Assembly: GCA_016800925.1 (NCBI GenBank)
Contig: JABCPU010000079.1
Location: 124,001 to 188,000 of the forward strand
Origin: Suillus spraguei
Taxonomy: Eukaryota; Basidiomycota; Agaricomycetes; Boletales; Suillaceae
Direction of reading: 5' to 3'
DNA: 64,000 bases
Shown: in pieces, positions 44,691 to 56,138 of the stretch
Layout of the letters: each line of letters starts with the position of its first letter
Numbering within the stretch: the first letter of the stretch is position 1
Program-made: the position numbers and the translations under genes
The notes under the pieces: generated by a model
The model's input: the letters and a program-made list of their open reading frames with translations, nothing else
Told to the model about the DNA's origin: nothing
Databases searched by the model: none

Positions 44691-45956
44691 TCCCATGGCA
44701 ACTTTAAATGCTGACTGTCCCCAGTCAGAGACATATACTCCAAATATTCGTCAGACCAATGCTTCATGAGTTTCTGAGGTGCAGGAAAGTGCAATAGCGT
44801 TACCACCAGCATGGATATGTGAGCGCTTAGCTAGCAGTAGTAGCGTGGGAACTTAGCAGTGCGGTAGCGGTGAAAGTAAGATGGTGAAATGCTAAGGAAC
44901 AGTGGTATGGTGGGGCAGGTGCTGATGATGACATAGGCAAGATTGCCGGAGTTACCGAAGCGTGGGAACTTAACGAGCGGTTACGCTGGGTGCTGGTGAT
45001 GCGAGCGGACTGAGCGTGTCAGCAGTAAGCGTGGGAAAGCAGCAGTGGTACAGCGAAGATGGCAAGTGATCAGCAAGATAGCTGCTGTGGTGGAAATCCT
45101 TGTGTCACAACTTTCTAGCGAGGTTACTAGACCTGAAAACTAGCAGCGGTAGCCGCAAGGTGCAGTGATGCAAGCGTACTGTGGGTGTCTGCGGTAGGCG
45201 TGGGAAAGTAGCAGTGGTTCAGCGACAGTGGCAATGTGCTCTGTGAGGTAGCAAGAATGATAACTGGTGGTCTATCAGTGGCAGCGGTAAAAAGTGCGGT
45301 ATGCCAGTGGTGCGAGAACATAGCTAGTGATGCCGTGACTGTGTGCGCTTCGTGGGAAAGTAGTGGTGAGCTGGCGGTAAACTAGCGGTGATAGGGGCTT
45401 TCGCTAAAAAACATAATGCAAGGAAATCCAAGTCCAGGTAACTTCCAACTCTACTCCAATGGTAAGCGTGCTCAGCGGTCCATAAGCGATCCATGTCCAT
45501 CCATGTCCAATCCAAGTCTTCACCGGCGTCCTAGGTAAGAGGCTACGGTAAAGAACAGTAAGAAAAACAGCAAGAAACATGAAAAATGCGCTATGATCTT
45601 GTGCAACTTCCGTCTGACTTGGCTTCTTTGGTCTTCTGTCATCTTCTACTCTTCCTAAGCGCTAAGGCGCTCCCATAGTTGCCTGTAGTCTCTATATAAC
45701 AAGGTGCACGTGCTGCTTCATGCGTTCAAAGGTGAACTTGTATTGTAATGGTGATGCAGGCACTTCCGTCTTGTAAATAATCTGCCGGCGGCAAGGTCTC
45801 GGTGGTGCGCTGGCATCTGTTGGTCGTCTGAAGCTTATATGTAAGTAATCCTATTGAAATGTCCAAAGAAAAGTCACTGGTGAAGCCCAGGGTAAAAGAA
45901 TGCTATCCTATACGAAAAGAAGTGTTTAGAGCATTAAGGTAAACGCAGTATTAAGC
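44691..45956 (-). other. A' internal 3' region, non-coding, GCGGTA/GCGTGGGA-rich
   Basis: No ORF with motifs. AGCGTGGGAA and GCGGTAA words are repeated many times. The CCATGTCCATCCATGTCCA stretch near 45,490-45,512 and GGGTAAAAGAATG near 45,890 correspond to the spacer of element A at 31,800-32,400. The place occupied by the antisense gene in element A holds no gene here. Confidence 0.55.
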
Positions 45957-46040
45957 GGTATATGTGCGGTGTAATAGATTGCAGTGGGGTGTCTGCAGTG
46001 GGGTATAGGTGCGCGCTAGGTGCTGGTCGCTTGTCTGTCT

Positions 46041-47387
46041 TCAGCTTCTTTGCTGCAGTGAAAGCCGCAGTTGTGCTCTCATACTTGCACAGAGCGATGC
46101 TGGCATGCGAGGGCCGTAATATGCGTAATGAACATAATTAGGTTAGCAATATGCCGCAGGTAACAGCGGTAAATATTCCGGAACGAAAATACTAAGTACT
46201 GCCAGCCAACAATAGGCTCAGCAACAGCAGTAAGGCTAAAAATGCGGTAATGCAAGGTAAAATCAATGTCAGTGGCTGGTATATCAATCAATGGCTTCAG
46301 CGGTGGCTTGGTTTGGGATCGCTAGGCTTCGTACTATTGCGCAGCAATGCTGGGTAGCGTCCAGGCGAGCGTAAACTGCAGGGAACTGGTAAATCGCTAA
46401 AACTGCGTCAGGGGCTAAAACATGGTAGTTTGGCAAGTCCGTGGTACTATAACCGTGCAGTAAAAGTGCCGCCAGTTTGTCAGCGCTGTCTTCCTGAGTA
46501 CTAGGGCTGTCTGCGGCGGTAAATAGTCAGCGGTAATATTGCATTCTTCAAGTGCCAGGTCCAAAATTGGCGAAAACTGCGGTATCGGGGTATATCAGCA
46601 CAAAACACATCTGTATCAGCCGCTGGAGTGTCCGGCTCATCGCTGCGGTAGTCTAAGCATGTAAGCAGCTGTGCGGGTCGTCCGCTGGCTGCTGTGCGTC
46701 AAGTACGGCACATAGGCAATCTGCCGAAGAGCAAATACTGCAAATGGTGAAAAACACGGTTGTGTCAGCATAATAAGGTATCTCCGTGAACAAACTCTGA
46801 TCAGATAACGCCGATGGTGGTCAATATTGGCCCTGTGTGCGAGTGAACAGTGCCATCGAAAACCGTGAGTGATTTGAGGCCTTTTACTGGCGAAGGTGCA
46901 ATTTCGTCAAAAGGTATGCAATAGGGGCAGAAACAAATCAGTACTTGCGGCAGGTAAAATATGCCTAACCGCCGTTGTTGCGGTGCGTCTGGCTCTCAAT
47001 AGCGTCACCCTTATAGGTTCTGCCAGCGGAGGGCTGGTTCACGGTATAGCATTTGAAGTTTACTGAGCAACATTCTGGGTAAAACAATAAAACTGTGTTA
47101 GCGAAAACCTCAAAGTTGTCACCGTCGTATTCTGGTAAGTCTCTCCATAAATCAGCGTCATCTGAGTCAGTGTATCTGACCACAAACTTGATGCGAGCCG
47201 TCTCGGTAATTCCAGCTTTGTCTGAAAGTCGATCTACAGTAGCGAAGAAGGTCAGTAGTTCACTAGCATTGCTGCCAAAGTGCGGAGCTGCATCTGAGGT
47301 AGCCACAGGCATGAAAAATGCGCCGGCCATACTGTCCGTAGCGCGTGAATACAGCGCAGGCATGTGCGGTAAAAACTGCGGTAACAT
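46041..47387 (-). pseudogene. A2 gag-like polyprotein, left arm
   Basis: ATG at 47,387. A capsid-like region (FGSNASELLTFFATVD, AGITETARIKFVVRY, DDADLWRDLPEYDGDNFEVF, YPEC) homologous to element A Gag, then frameshifts near 47,020 and later. Downstream blocks match the uninterrupted right-arm frame, ending IDIPATDIDFTLHYRIF...HIANLIMFIT. No protease or RT. Stop TGA at 46,041. Confidence 0.7.
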
Positions 47388-47437
47388 GCAAAAACGCGGT
47401 AAGTGGTGTTAAGCAAAATCAAAACTATACCAAAAGA

Positions 47438-47457
47438 TTCCCTCATGGTGGGCTCCA
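47438..47457 (-). promoter_or_regulatory. Putative A2 primer-binding site, left arm
   Basis: Sense TGGAGCCCACCATGAGGGAA two bases after the LTR end. Shares the first ten bases with the element A site. Confidence 0.55.
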
Positions 47458-47459
47458 AT

Positions 47460-48404
47460 TGAAACAAAGAAACAAGCGCTGGCCTAAGTATAAGCGCAGC
47501 ATTAATCCTACTGAAGGCGCGAGTGAGATGTTCGACCCAAGAGGACTGCAAATAGAAGCGATTCCTTCAAAGTTAGTGCGAAGGAAACAATGAAGTACTA
47601 ATATGGCAATGAGGATTCCGACTTCTGAGGTTAGCGGCGGTACTAGCGTGGTGTCAGTGGTACACGCACGGTAAGGATAGCTGCAACGGTTAGCTAGTGA
47701 GAGCAAGAACAAAGTTACTTGGGCAAGACGAAAATGTTATTACTACCGGCGGTGCGGTAGTGGTAGCAGCAACTCCGTATGAGCAGGAATGCAGGTGAGA
47801 GAGAAAACGACCCAGTGAGATCACTGGCTGCGGTTCGGTTATGAGTAGTGAAGTCGAAAGTCGCGCGGTACTTCGAGCAGTAAAGTTACCGGCGGTTAAT
47901 CAATGAGCAAAGTTCAAACAGAGAAAAGTTCAAAGGGCAAATAGATTGCGACTAGCGAGCATTTCTGATACTAAGTCCTAGTGAAGGGATGTAATGGGAA
48001 GTAACAGTAATGGTATGTATGTTCCGTCCTTTTTAACATATGCGAGCGCGTACGAGATAGCTATGCGAGTCCAGTAGCGAGAAAGAAAATACACAGGGTA
48101 CTTAATTATGAGGCGCACAGCATGCAGCAGCCCCTTGAGATGTAAGATAAATCCTGCCATAGGTTTAGTAATGGTGGAAGCGAGGTAACTATGCACCAAT
48201 GGATTCTAGATGGAATAGGACGGGACATGAGGGCATCGGCGCGAGGATCTGGTAAGGGTTCATGGGAGAAGAACGGTTCTGCCTTAGCGGAGCGAAAAGG
48301 CTATTTCATCGCTATAAGGAAATTCATCAGTTGCTGCCGCAGACGTTAACAAGATGCTTGTCGAAAACGGGGTTTTGACGGTCAGCGTGGCTTTTCTCGC
48401 TACA
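47460..48404 (-). repeat. A2 LTR, left arm, 945 bp
   Basis: TGAAACAAAGAAAC..TCTCGCTACA on the plus strand, so TGTAGCGAG..TTTGTTTCA in sense. It borders the PBS on one side and the hypothetical gene on the other. Confidence 0.7.
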
Positions 48405-50314
48405 CCGTTCCAAATCTCTAACCCTGGGTCCACTCCCATACTTCATTCTGAACCCCATATCCCTATGTCAACTCCACCTCCTGTCACCACTACCCCCATT
48501 ACTCCAACTCAGTGTCTCTCTCATACTTCTGACCTGAGCCCGAATCAACTACCATTTGAGATGCTTGACTTGGGCACACAAGTCGTAGGAGTCGTCGGAC
48601 ATGGACCCAGTCTGATGCAGTGCCCTCCCGCAGGGAAAATAGTCATTCAAGGAGTCCAAACATCTCTCATTGCACTTCATATGCAGGTCAGTATGATGTT
48701 TGTCCTCAAATTTTCACTCTAACAATGTTATTACAGATATCAGATGGCCCATATTTTCTACACCTCTGTCAAATGGTGTCACAGACATCATGATGCATGA
48801 TTACCCAGATCCTGCAACTCGGATGACAGATGCAAGTGCGAGGGACTCCTTGCTGATCCAATCACGAGCTACAAGTCCCCCAACTCCGAATCCGATCCTT
48901 ACTTCCAGCCCCATGGTCACCCAAATCCACACCGCCATACCTGTGAAATTTTTGCCCCTGCCTGCTACTTCCAGTCCAATGGTCCCCCAGATTCCCACTT
49001 CTGTACCTGCGAAACCTTTGCCCCTGCCTGCTACCATAGAAGATTGGCTCAATCAGCTTGTTGCACAGCGTTTTCTCAAATTGTCTCAAAATGTGTTGGC
49101 ACCAGCTCTGAGGCATGCTGTTGATGCCTTGGTCCCTTCAATCGTTGAACAGTTGACAGATGGATTATCTGATGGTCTGAGAGCCTCTATTCATCCCCGG
49201 CCTCCTACTCGTAAGACAGATATTTTGTCAGACACACAATCAAGTGATGACGAGGATGGTTTGAAACCTCACCTTCGCCGCAAGCACCCTGGCAAGCGAG
49301 GCTTGAAGAATCATTTACATGTACACTTTTTCATTTCAGAATTAACTCAAGCTTATTTGTCACTTGGGTCGCATTCTGCACCTATCTATGAGAGAAAGGG
49401 CTCTTAAAAGGCAAAAACAATTTGCTGCCCCAATCTCCTCCAGAAGAAACTGTTCGAGCCTTCAACAAGGACAATGATAGTTGTCCCACTGTGGGCGACC
49501 TCTCTGTTGATTGGAGCGACTCACTGAAGAAATCACCTTGGAACACAGAGGTGGTAAACCTCCTGGCAGTCGATTTTCAATGAAGGTCAATAGCAGCATA
49601 TACTCTAAAGTGGTTTTCAATGACAAAACCATGAGCCTCGACAATCTGCGCCTATTGTGCATCAATAAACTACACCATACTCAAACAATGTATCGACTAC
49701 GCGCACAGCTCAGCACATATTCTCATCTTGAAGACATGGATCATGCCTCCCATGAAATGTTAGCACGAAATGAGCAAAGGCAACACCTAGATAGGTCTAA
49801 TACTCGAAAACATGGGGTAGGTTCGGTTCCCATCACAGCATCTAACCACTCAATTTCTTTTGTAGACACTCCAGAGATGTTGAAAAATAGTAGAAAAAAA
49901 TTGCCATCAAAATCCCAAAACTTGGGACACGATCATGCGTGTCATTGAGCAATTAAATATTGATGGTATGAGTGGGGATGAAACTGATACCCCACCTGGG
50001 GTGTTACCGAGGTTACAAGGTGAGTTGGCATTCCTTGGCTCAGTTCTGACATCACTCAGTTATTGCATGCCATGGAATCCTTCACGCCAGCTACTTACGA
50101 AGAAAATATGACCGTCCCTATTGGGAATTTATCCCTTCCATGTATCTTGGAGCAGAAACGCACAGCCCACAATTCCATTGCAATTCAGAAGCTTCCACGC
50201 AACTGGTATGATGACACCTGGTATAAAGCCAATTCGAGTAGTGCTCACGCATTCCTGGGTGTTCACAAGGCATTTAACATCCCACAATTGGAGCCATATC
50301 ATTCTCGCTCATAA
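48405..50314 (+). pseudogene. Agaricomycete hypothetical gene (DGMSxDETD family), left arm
   Basis: Exonic blocks in several frames: a Pro/Ser/Thr-rich N-terminus (PHIPMSTPPPVTTTPITP), a GTCAGT..TTACAG intron near 48,690, IEDWLNQLVAQRFLKLSQ, SSDDEDGLKPHLRRKHPGKR, a second intron near 49,320, VRAFNKDN...PTVGDLSVDWSDSL, KVVFNDKTMSLDNLRLLCINKLHHTQ, RSNTRKHG, IEQLNIDGMSGDETDTPPGV, LPRNWYDDTWYKAN. The last two are hallmarks of a large repetitive Agaricomycete family of unknown role. The upstream end is cut by the A2 LTR, and stops and shifts near 48,780, 49,410 and 49,950 disable it. Confidence 0.6.
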
Positions 50315-50630
50315 CTTGTATTGTAAAATTGTCACCTGTTAGTGGGGAAGGCAATCAGTAGATAGTCAAAGATCTGAATCGACGTATCCAATATGAATAT
50401 AGAATGTGACAATTTCAGCCCATACTGTCATATTGATATATCCAAACTGGCTTATTAGCCAAAAACCCTGATACATCATTCAGTTTAGCCATCCACTATG
50501 GCACTGCCCAGGTTGATGTATCCTTGGTGAATCCCAGGTATACATCATTCCCAGCATATTTTCACATTTTTGGCCACCTATACCTCCCCACAATATTCTC
50601 ACACTCCATAGCTCCGCATTTTGGCCACCT

Positions 50631-50661
50631 CCAATTTTGGTGTTGTGGGAATTCCCACAGT
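50631..50661. other. Palindrome spacer
   Basis: 31 bases between the arms, themselves containing the perfect dyad GTGGGAATTCCCAC (50,645-50,658). Confidence 0.85.
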
Positions 50662-50979
50662 AGGTGGCCCAAAAATGCGGAGCTATGGAGTGTGAGAATA
50701 TTGTGGGAGGTATAGGTGGCCAAAAATGTGAAAATATGCTGGGAATGATGTATACCTGGGATTCACCAAGGATACATCAACCTGGGCAGTGCCATAGTGG
50801 ATGGCTAAACTGAATGATGTATCAGGGTTTTTGGCTAATAAGCCAGTTTGGATATATCAATATGACAGTATGGGCTGAAATTGTCACATTCTATATTCAT
50901 ATTGGATACGTCGATTCAGATCTTTGACTATCTACTGATTGCCTTCCCCCACTAACAGGTGACAATTTTACAATACAAG

Positions 50980-52889
50980 TTATGAGCGAGAATGATATGG
51001 CTCCAAATGTGGGATGTTAAATGCCTTGTGAACACCCAGGAATGCGCGAGCACTACTCGAATTGGCTTTATACCAGGTGTCATCATACCAGTTGCGTGGA
51101 AGCTTCTGAATTGCAATGGAATTGTGGGCTGTGCATTTCTGCTCCAAGATACATGGAAGGGATAAATTCCCAATAGGGACAGTCATATTTTCTTCATAAG
51201 TAGCTGGTGTGAAGGATTCCACAGCATGCAATAACTGAGTGATGTCAGAACTGAGCCAAGGAATGCCAACTCACCTTGTAACCTTCGGTGACACCCAGGT
51301 GGGGTATCAGTTTCATCCCCACTCATACCATCAATATTTAATTGCTCAATGACACACATGATCGTGTCCCAAGTTTCGGGATTTCGATGGCAATTTTTTT
51401 CTACTATTTTTCAACATCTCTGGAGCGTCTACAAAAGAAATTGAGTGGTTAGATGCTGTGATGGGAACCGAACCTACCCCATGTTTTCGAGTATTAGACC
51501 TATCTAGGTGTTGCCTTCGCTCATTTCGTGCTAACATTTCATGGGAGGCATGATCCATGTCTTCAAGATGAGAATATGTGCTGAGCTGTGCGTGTAGTCG
51601 ATACATTGTTTGAGTATGGTGTAGTTTATTGATGCACAATAGGCGCAGATTGTCGAGGCTCATGGTTTTGTCATTGAAAACCACTTTAGAGTATATGCCG
51701 CTATTGACCTTCATTTGAAAATCGACTGCCAGGAGGTTTACCACCTCTGTGTTCCAAGGTAATTTCTTCAGTGAGTCGCTCCAATCAACAGAGAGGTCGC
51801 CCACAGTGGGATAACTATCATTGTCCTTGTTGAAGGCTCGAACAGTTTCTTCTGGAGGAGATTGGGGCAGTGAATTGTTTTTGCCTTTTAAGAGCCCTTT
51901 CTCTCATAGATAGGTGCAGAATGCGACCTAAGTGACAAATAAGCTTGAGTTAATTCTGAAATGAAAAAGTGTACATGTAAATGATTCTTCAAGCCTCGCT
52001 TGCCAGGGTGCTTGTGGCGAAGGTGAGGTTTCAAACCATCCTCGTCATCACTTGATTGTGTGTCTGACGAAATATCTGTCTTATGAGTAGGAGGCCGGGG
52101 ATGAATAGAGGCTCTCAGACCATCAGATAATCCATCTGTCAACTGTTCAACGATTGAAGGGACCAAGGCATCAACAGCATGCCTCAGAGCTGGTGCCAAT
52201 ACATTTTGAGACAATTTGAGAAAACGCTGTGCAACAAGCTGATCAAGCCAATCTTCTATGGTAGCAGGCAGGGGCAAAGGTTTTGCAGGTACAGAAGTGG
52301 GAATCTGGGGGACCATGGACTGGAAGTAGCAGGCAGGGGCAAAAAATTTCACAGGTATGGCAGTGTGGATTTGGGTGACCGTGGGGCTGGAAGTAAGGAT
52401 CGGATTCAGAGTTGGGGGACTTGTAGTGTGATTGGATCGGTGAGGAGTTCCTCGCACTTGCATCTGTCATCCGAGTTGCAGGATCTGGGTAATCATGCCA
52501 TCGTGATGTCTGTGACATCGTTTGACAGAGGTGTAGAAAATATGGGCCATCTGATATCTGTAATAACATTGTTAGAGTGAAAATTTGAGGACAAACATCA
52601 TACTGACCTGCATATGAAGTCGATGAGAGATGTTGGACTCCTTGAACGACTATTTTCCCTGTGGGAGGGCACTGCATCAGACTGGGTCCATGTCCGACGA
52701 CTCCTACGACTTGTGTGCCCAAGGTCAAGCATCTCAAACGGTAGTTGATTCGGGCTCAGGTCAGAAGTATGAGAGAGACACCGAGTTGGAGTAATGGGGG
52801 TAGTGGCGACAGGAGGTGGAGTTGACATAGGGATATGGGGTTTCAGAATGAAGTATGGGAGTGGACCCAGGGTTAGAGATTTGGAACGG
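50980..52889 (-). pseudogene. Agaricomycete hypothetical gene (DGMSxDETD family), right arm
   Basis: Mirror copy of the left-arm gene. It keeps some sites better: at the DGPYFLHLCQ block the frame stays open through SRWHDYPDPATRM, where the left arm has a stop. Other lesions are shared, so both descend from an already damaged gene. Confidence 0.6.
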
Positions 52890-53849
52890 TGTAAGCGAGA
52901 AAAGCCATGCTGACCATCAAAAACCCTGTTTTTCAACAAGTGTCTTGTTAACGTCTGTGGCAGCAACTGATGAATTTCCTTATAGCGACGAAATAGCCTT
53001 TTTGCTCCGCTAAGGCAGAACTGTTCTTCTCCCATGAACCCTTACCAGATCCTCGCGCTGATGCCCTCATGTCCCGTCCTATTCCATCTAGAATCCATTG
53101 GTGCATAGTTACCTCACTTCCACCGTTACTAAACCCATGGCAGGATTTATCTTACATCTCAAGGGCTGCTGCACGCTGTGCGCCTCATAATTAAGTACCC
53201 TGTTATTTTCTTTCTTGCTACTGGACTCACATAGCTATCTCGTACGCGCTCGCATATGTTAAAAAAGGACGGAATATACAAACCGTTACTTTTACTTCCC
53301 ATTACATCCTTCACTAGGACTTAGTATCAGAAACACTCGCTAGTCGCAATCTATTTGCCCTTTGAACTTTTCTCTGTTTGAACTTTGCTCATTGATTTAA
53401 CAGCCGTAACTTTACTGCTCGAAGTACCGGCGCAACTTTCGACTTCACTACTCATAACCGAACCGCAGCCAGTGATCTCACTGGGTCATTTTCTCTCTTC
53501 ACCTGCATTCCTGCTCATACGGAGTTACTGCTACCACTACCACACCACCAGTAGTAATAACATTTTTCGTCTCGCCCAAGTAACTTTGTTCTTGCTCTCA
53601 CTAGCTAACCGTTGCAGCTATCCTTACCATGCATGTACTGCTGACACCGTGCTAGTACCACTGATATACCGCTACTGCCGCTAACCTCAGAAGTTGGAAT
53701 CCTCATTGCCATATTAGTACTTCATTGTTTCCTTCGCACTAACTTTGAAGGAATTGCTTCTATTTGCAGTCCTCTTGGGTCAAACATCTCACTTGCGCCT
53801 TCAGTAGGATTAACGCTGTGCTTAGGCCAGTGCTTGTTTCTTTGTTTCA
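52890..53849 (+). repeat. A2 LTR, right arm, 960 bp
   Basis: TGTAAGCGAGAAAAGCC..TTTGTTTCA, followed by the PBS at 53,852. Same junctions as in the left arm. Confidence 0.7.
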
Positions 53850-53851
53850 AT

Positions 53852-53871
53852 TGGAGCCCACCATGAGGGAA
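53852..53871 (+). promoter_or_regulatory. Putative A2 primer-binding site, right arm
   Basis: TGGAGCCCACCATGAGGGAA just after the LTR end. Confidence 0.55.
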
Positions 53872-53924
53872 TCTTTTGGTATAGTTTTGATTTTGCTTAA
53901 CACCACTTACTGCTTTTTTTTTGC

Positions 53925-55293
53925 ATGTTACCGCAGTTTTTACCGCACATTCCCACGCTGTATTCACACGCTACGGACAGTATGGCCGGCGCATTTTTCA
54001 TGCCTGTGGCTACCTCAGATGCAGCTCCGCACTTTGGCAGCAACACTAGTGAACTACTGACCTTCTTCGCTACTGTAGATCAACTTTCAGACAAAGCTGG
54101 AATTACCGAGACGGCTCGCATCAAGTTTGTGGTCAGATACACTGACTCAGACGACGCTGATTTATGGAGAGACTTACCAGAATACGACGGTGACAACTTT
54201 GAGGTTTTCGCTAACGCAGTTTTTATTGTTTTCCCCAGAATGTTGCTCAGGCACCTTTACATGTGCTAGTACTGGTGAAGCGGCCGCTCCGCTGGCAGAA
54301 CCCTATGAGGGTGACGCTATTGAGAGGCCAGACGCACCACAACTGGCGGTTAAGCATATTTCACCTGCGGTAAGTACTGATATTGTTTCAGCCCCTATTG
54401 CACTACCTTTCGATGAAATTGCACCTTTGGCAGTTGATAACGGCCTCAAATCGCTCATGGTTTCCGACGGCACTGTTCGCTCGCACACAGTGGCAGATAT
54501 TGAACACTACCGGCGGTCATCTGATCAGAGTTTGTTTGCAGAGATACCTTGTTATGGTGACACTACCGCGTTTTTCACCATTTGCAGTATTTGCTCTTCG
54601 GCAGATTGCCTATGTGCCGTACTTGATGCACGGCAGCAAGCGGACGACCCGCACAGCTCGCTTACATGCTTAGACTACTGCAGCGACAAGCTGGACACTC
54701 CGGCGGCTGATACAGATGTGTTTTGTGCTGATATACCCCCGATACCGCAGTTTTCGCCAATTTTGGACCTGGCACTTGAAGAATGCAATATTACTGCTGA
54801 CTATTTTACCGCCGCAGACAGCCCTAGTACTCAGGAAGACAGCGCTGACAAACCAGCGGCACTTTTACTGCATGGTTATAGTACCACGGACTTGCCAAAC
54901 TACTGCATTTTAGCCCCTGACGCAGTTTTAGCCAGTTTACCAGTTCCCTGCAGTTTACCGCTCGCCCGGACGCTACCCAGCGTTGCTGCGGCAATAGTAC
55001 AAAGCCTAGCGACCCCAATCAAGCCACCGCTGAAGCCATTGATTGATATACCAGCCACTGACATTGATTTTACCTTGCATTACCGCATTTTTAGCCTTAC
55101 TGCTGTTACCGAGCCTATTGTTGGCTGGCAGTACTTAGTATTTTCGTTCCAGAATATTTACCGCTGTTACCGGCGGCATATTGCTAACCTAATTATGTTT
55201 ATTACGCAGTATTACCGGCCCTCGCATGCCAGCATCACTCTGTGCAAGTATGAGAGCACAACTCGCGGCTTTCACTGCCGGCAAAGAAGCTGA
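53925..55293 (+). pseudogene. A2 gag-like polyprotein, right arm, one frameshift
   Basis: ATG 53,925; capsid-like region as in the left arm to about 54,240, where an extra base near 54,230 shifts the frame. From there one open frame continues to TGA at 55,291. It covers the region corresponding to both the Gag tail and ORF2 of element A (EIPCYGDTTAFFTICSIC aligns with the ORF2 start), showing that gag and ORF2 were originally one protein. No enzymatic motifs. C-terminus hydrophobic/aromatic (GWQYLVFSFQNIYRCY). Confidence 0.7.
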
Positions 55294-55385
55294 AGACAGA
55301 CAAGCGACCAGCAACCTAGCACGCACCTATACCCCACCGCAGACAGCCCACTGCGATCTATTACACCACACATATATGTATGATT

Positions 55386-55462
55386 GTAACAGCAGTTGAA
55401 CTTCCCAGCAGACTGGCTGTGTCTTATCACTGTTGCTGGTGATGCCACCCCAGTTCGTAACA
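55386..55462 (+). repeat. LTR B remnant at the palindrome/duplication junction
   Basis: GCAGTTGAACTTCCCAGC..CCAGTTCGTAACA, equal to the inverse of 34,954-35,029. It is preceded by a few bases of the opposite LTR end (ATGATTGTAACA), an inverted junction. Confidence 0.7.
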
Positions 55463-56043
55463 CCAAGTACATATGATTTAGGATATAAGCACCACGTACC
55501 CCGCACAATACAGTACCTGATTTTACACCATTGCATGTACTATAGGTCAGGATTATTGTCTAGCTCTGGATCCACCCAGTAGTAGACATAGTCTTTAAAG
55601 TTCCTTATCGCTCGTTCTCCGTTACCACTGGCATACTGCTGGACTTTTGACTGTTATTTTGACTGAACTTCTCATGCACCGCTACTTTACTGCTGAAAGT
55701 ACTGCGGCTTTCTTTACTGTTTCTTTGCACCGCTCACAACCTTACTGCTACCGCAGATATCATCGCTCAATGCAACTGTTTCTGACTATATCTCGACCAC
55801 GGTAGCACTGCTACACATGACACTAGTTCTGGTGGCATCATCACTGATCGCGGCAACTTACTGCTGACCACAATGCTTCTTTCGCACATAAGTTGACTCG
55901 AACTCGACCATACTAATAGGCATCCCCCTTTAGGGTCGAACACTCTTGTTCTCACAAGTGAAGCAGACTAGACAGAGTGCAAGACTCACATACTAACTTA
56001 GGAGGTAGTTTATCTACAGCCCAGGTTAGGTTGTATCTTTACA
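55463..56043 (+). repeat. LTR A partial (5' LTR of copy 2)
   Basis: Ends GGTTGTATCTTTACA beside the PBS TGGAGCCCACTGCGAGGGGG (56,046-56,065). Many TACCGC words of other copies appear here as TACTGC or TACCAC. Confidence 0.78.
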
Positions 56044-56138
56044 ACTGGAGCCCACTGCGAGGGGGTCCTTTGGTATAGTTTTTTTCTTGTCTTAATCACT
56101 TACCGCACGCTTGTCACCGCAGTCATTACCGCACTGCT

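Larger units (their letters stand above)
45957..50630 (+). repeat. Left arm of a giant inverted repeat (palindrome)
   Basis: Reverse complement of 50,662-55,375, checked by eye at many points (50,581-50,630; 49,500-49,950; 48,190-48,420; 47,460-47,700; 46,030-46,300). Arms differ at a few percent of sites plus small indels. Content in order: A2 gag-like pseudogene, A2 LTR, hypothetical gene. Confidence 0.9.
50662..55375 (-). repeat. Right arm of the giant inverted repeat
   Basis: Mirror of 45,957-50,630. The match stops at about 55,375, where a rearranged B LTR remnant begins. It differs from the left arm by point changes, many of CG/TG type, and by small indels. Confidence 0.9.

Noticed and set aside
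50400..50900. Palindrome centre as a simple MITE or sequencing fold-back
   Set aside because: The match extends ~4.7 kb through two elements, and arms differ by substitutions and indels, so neither a short MITE nor a single-read fold-back explains it.
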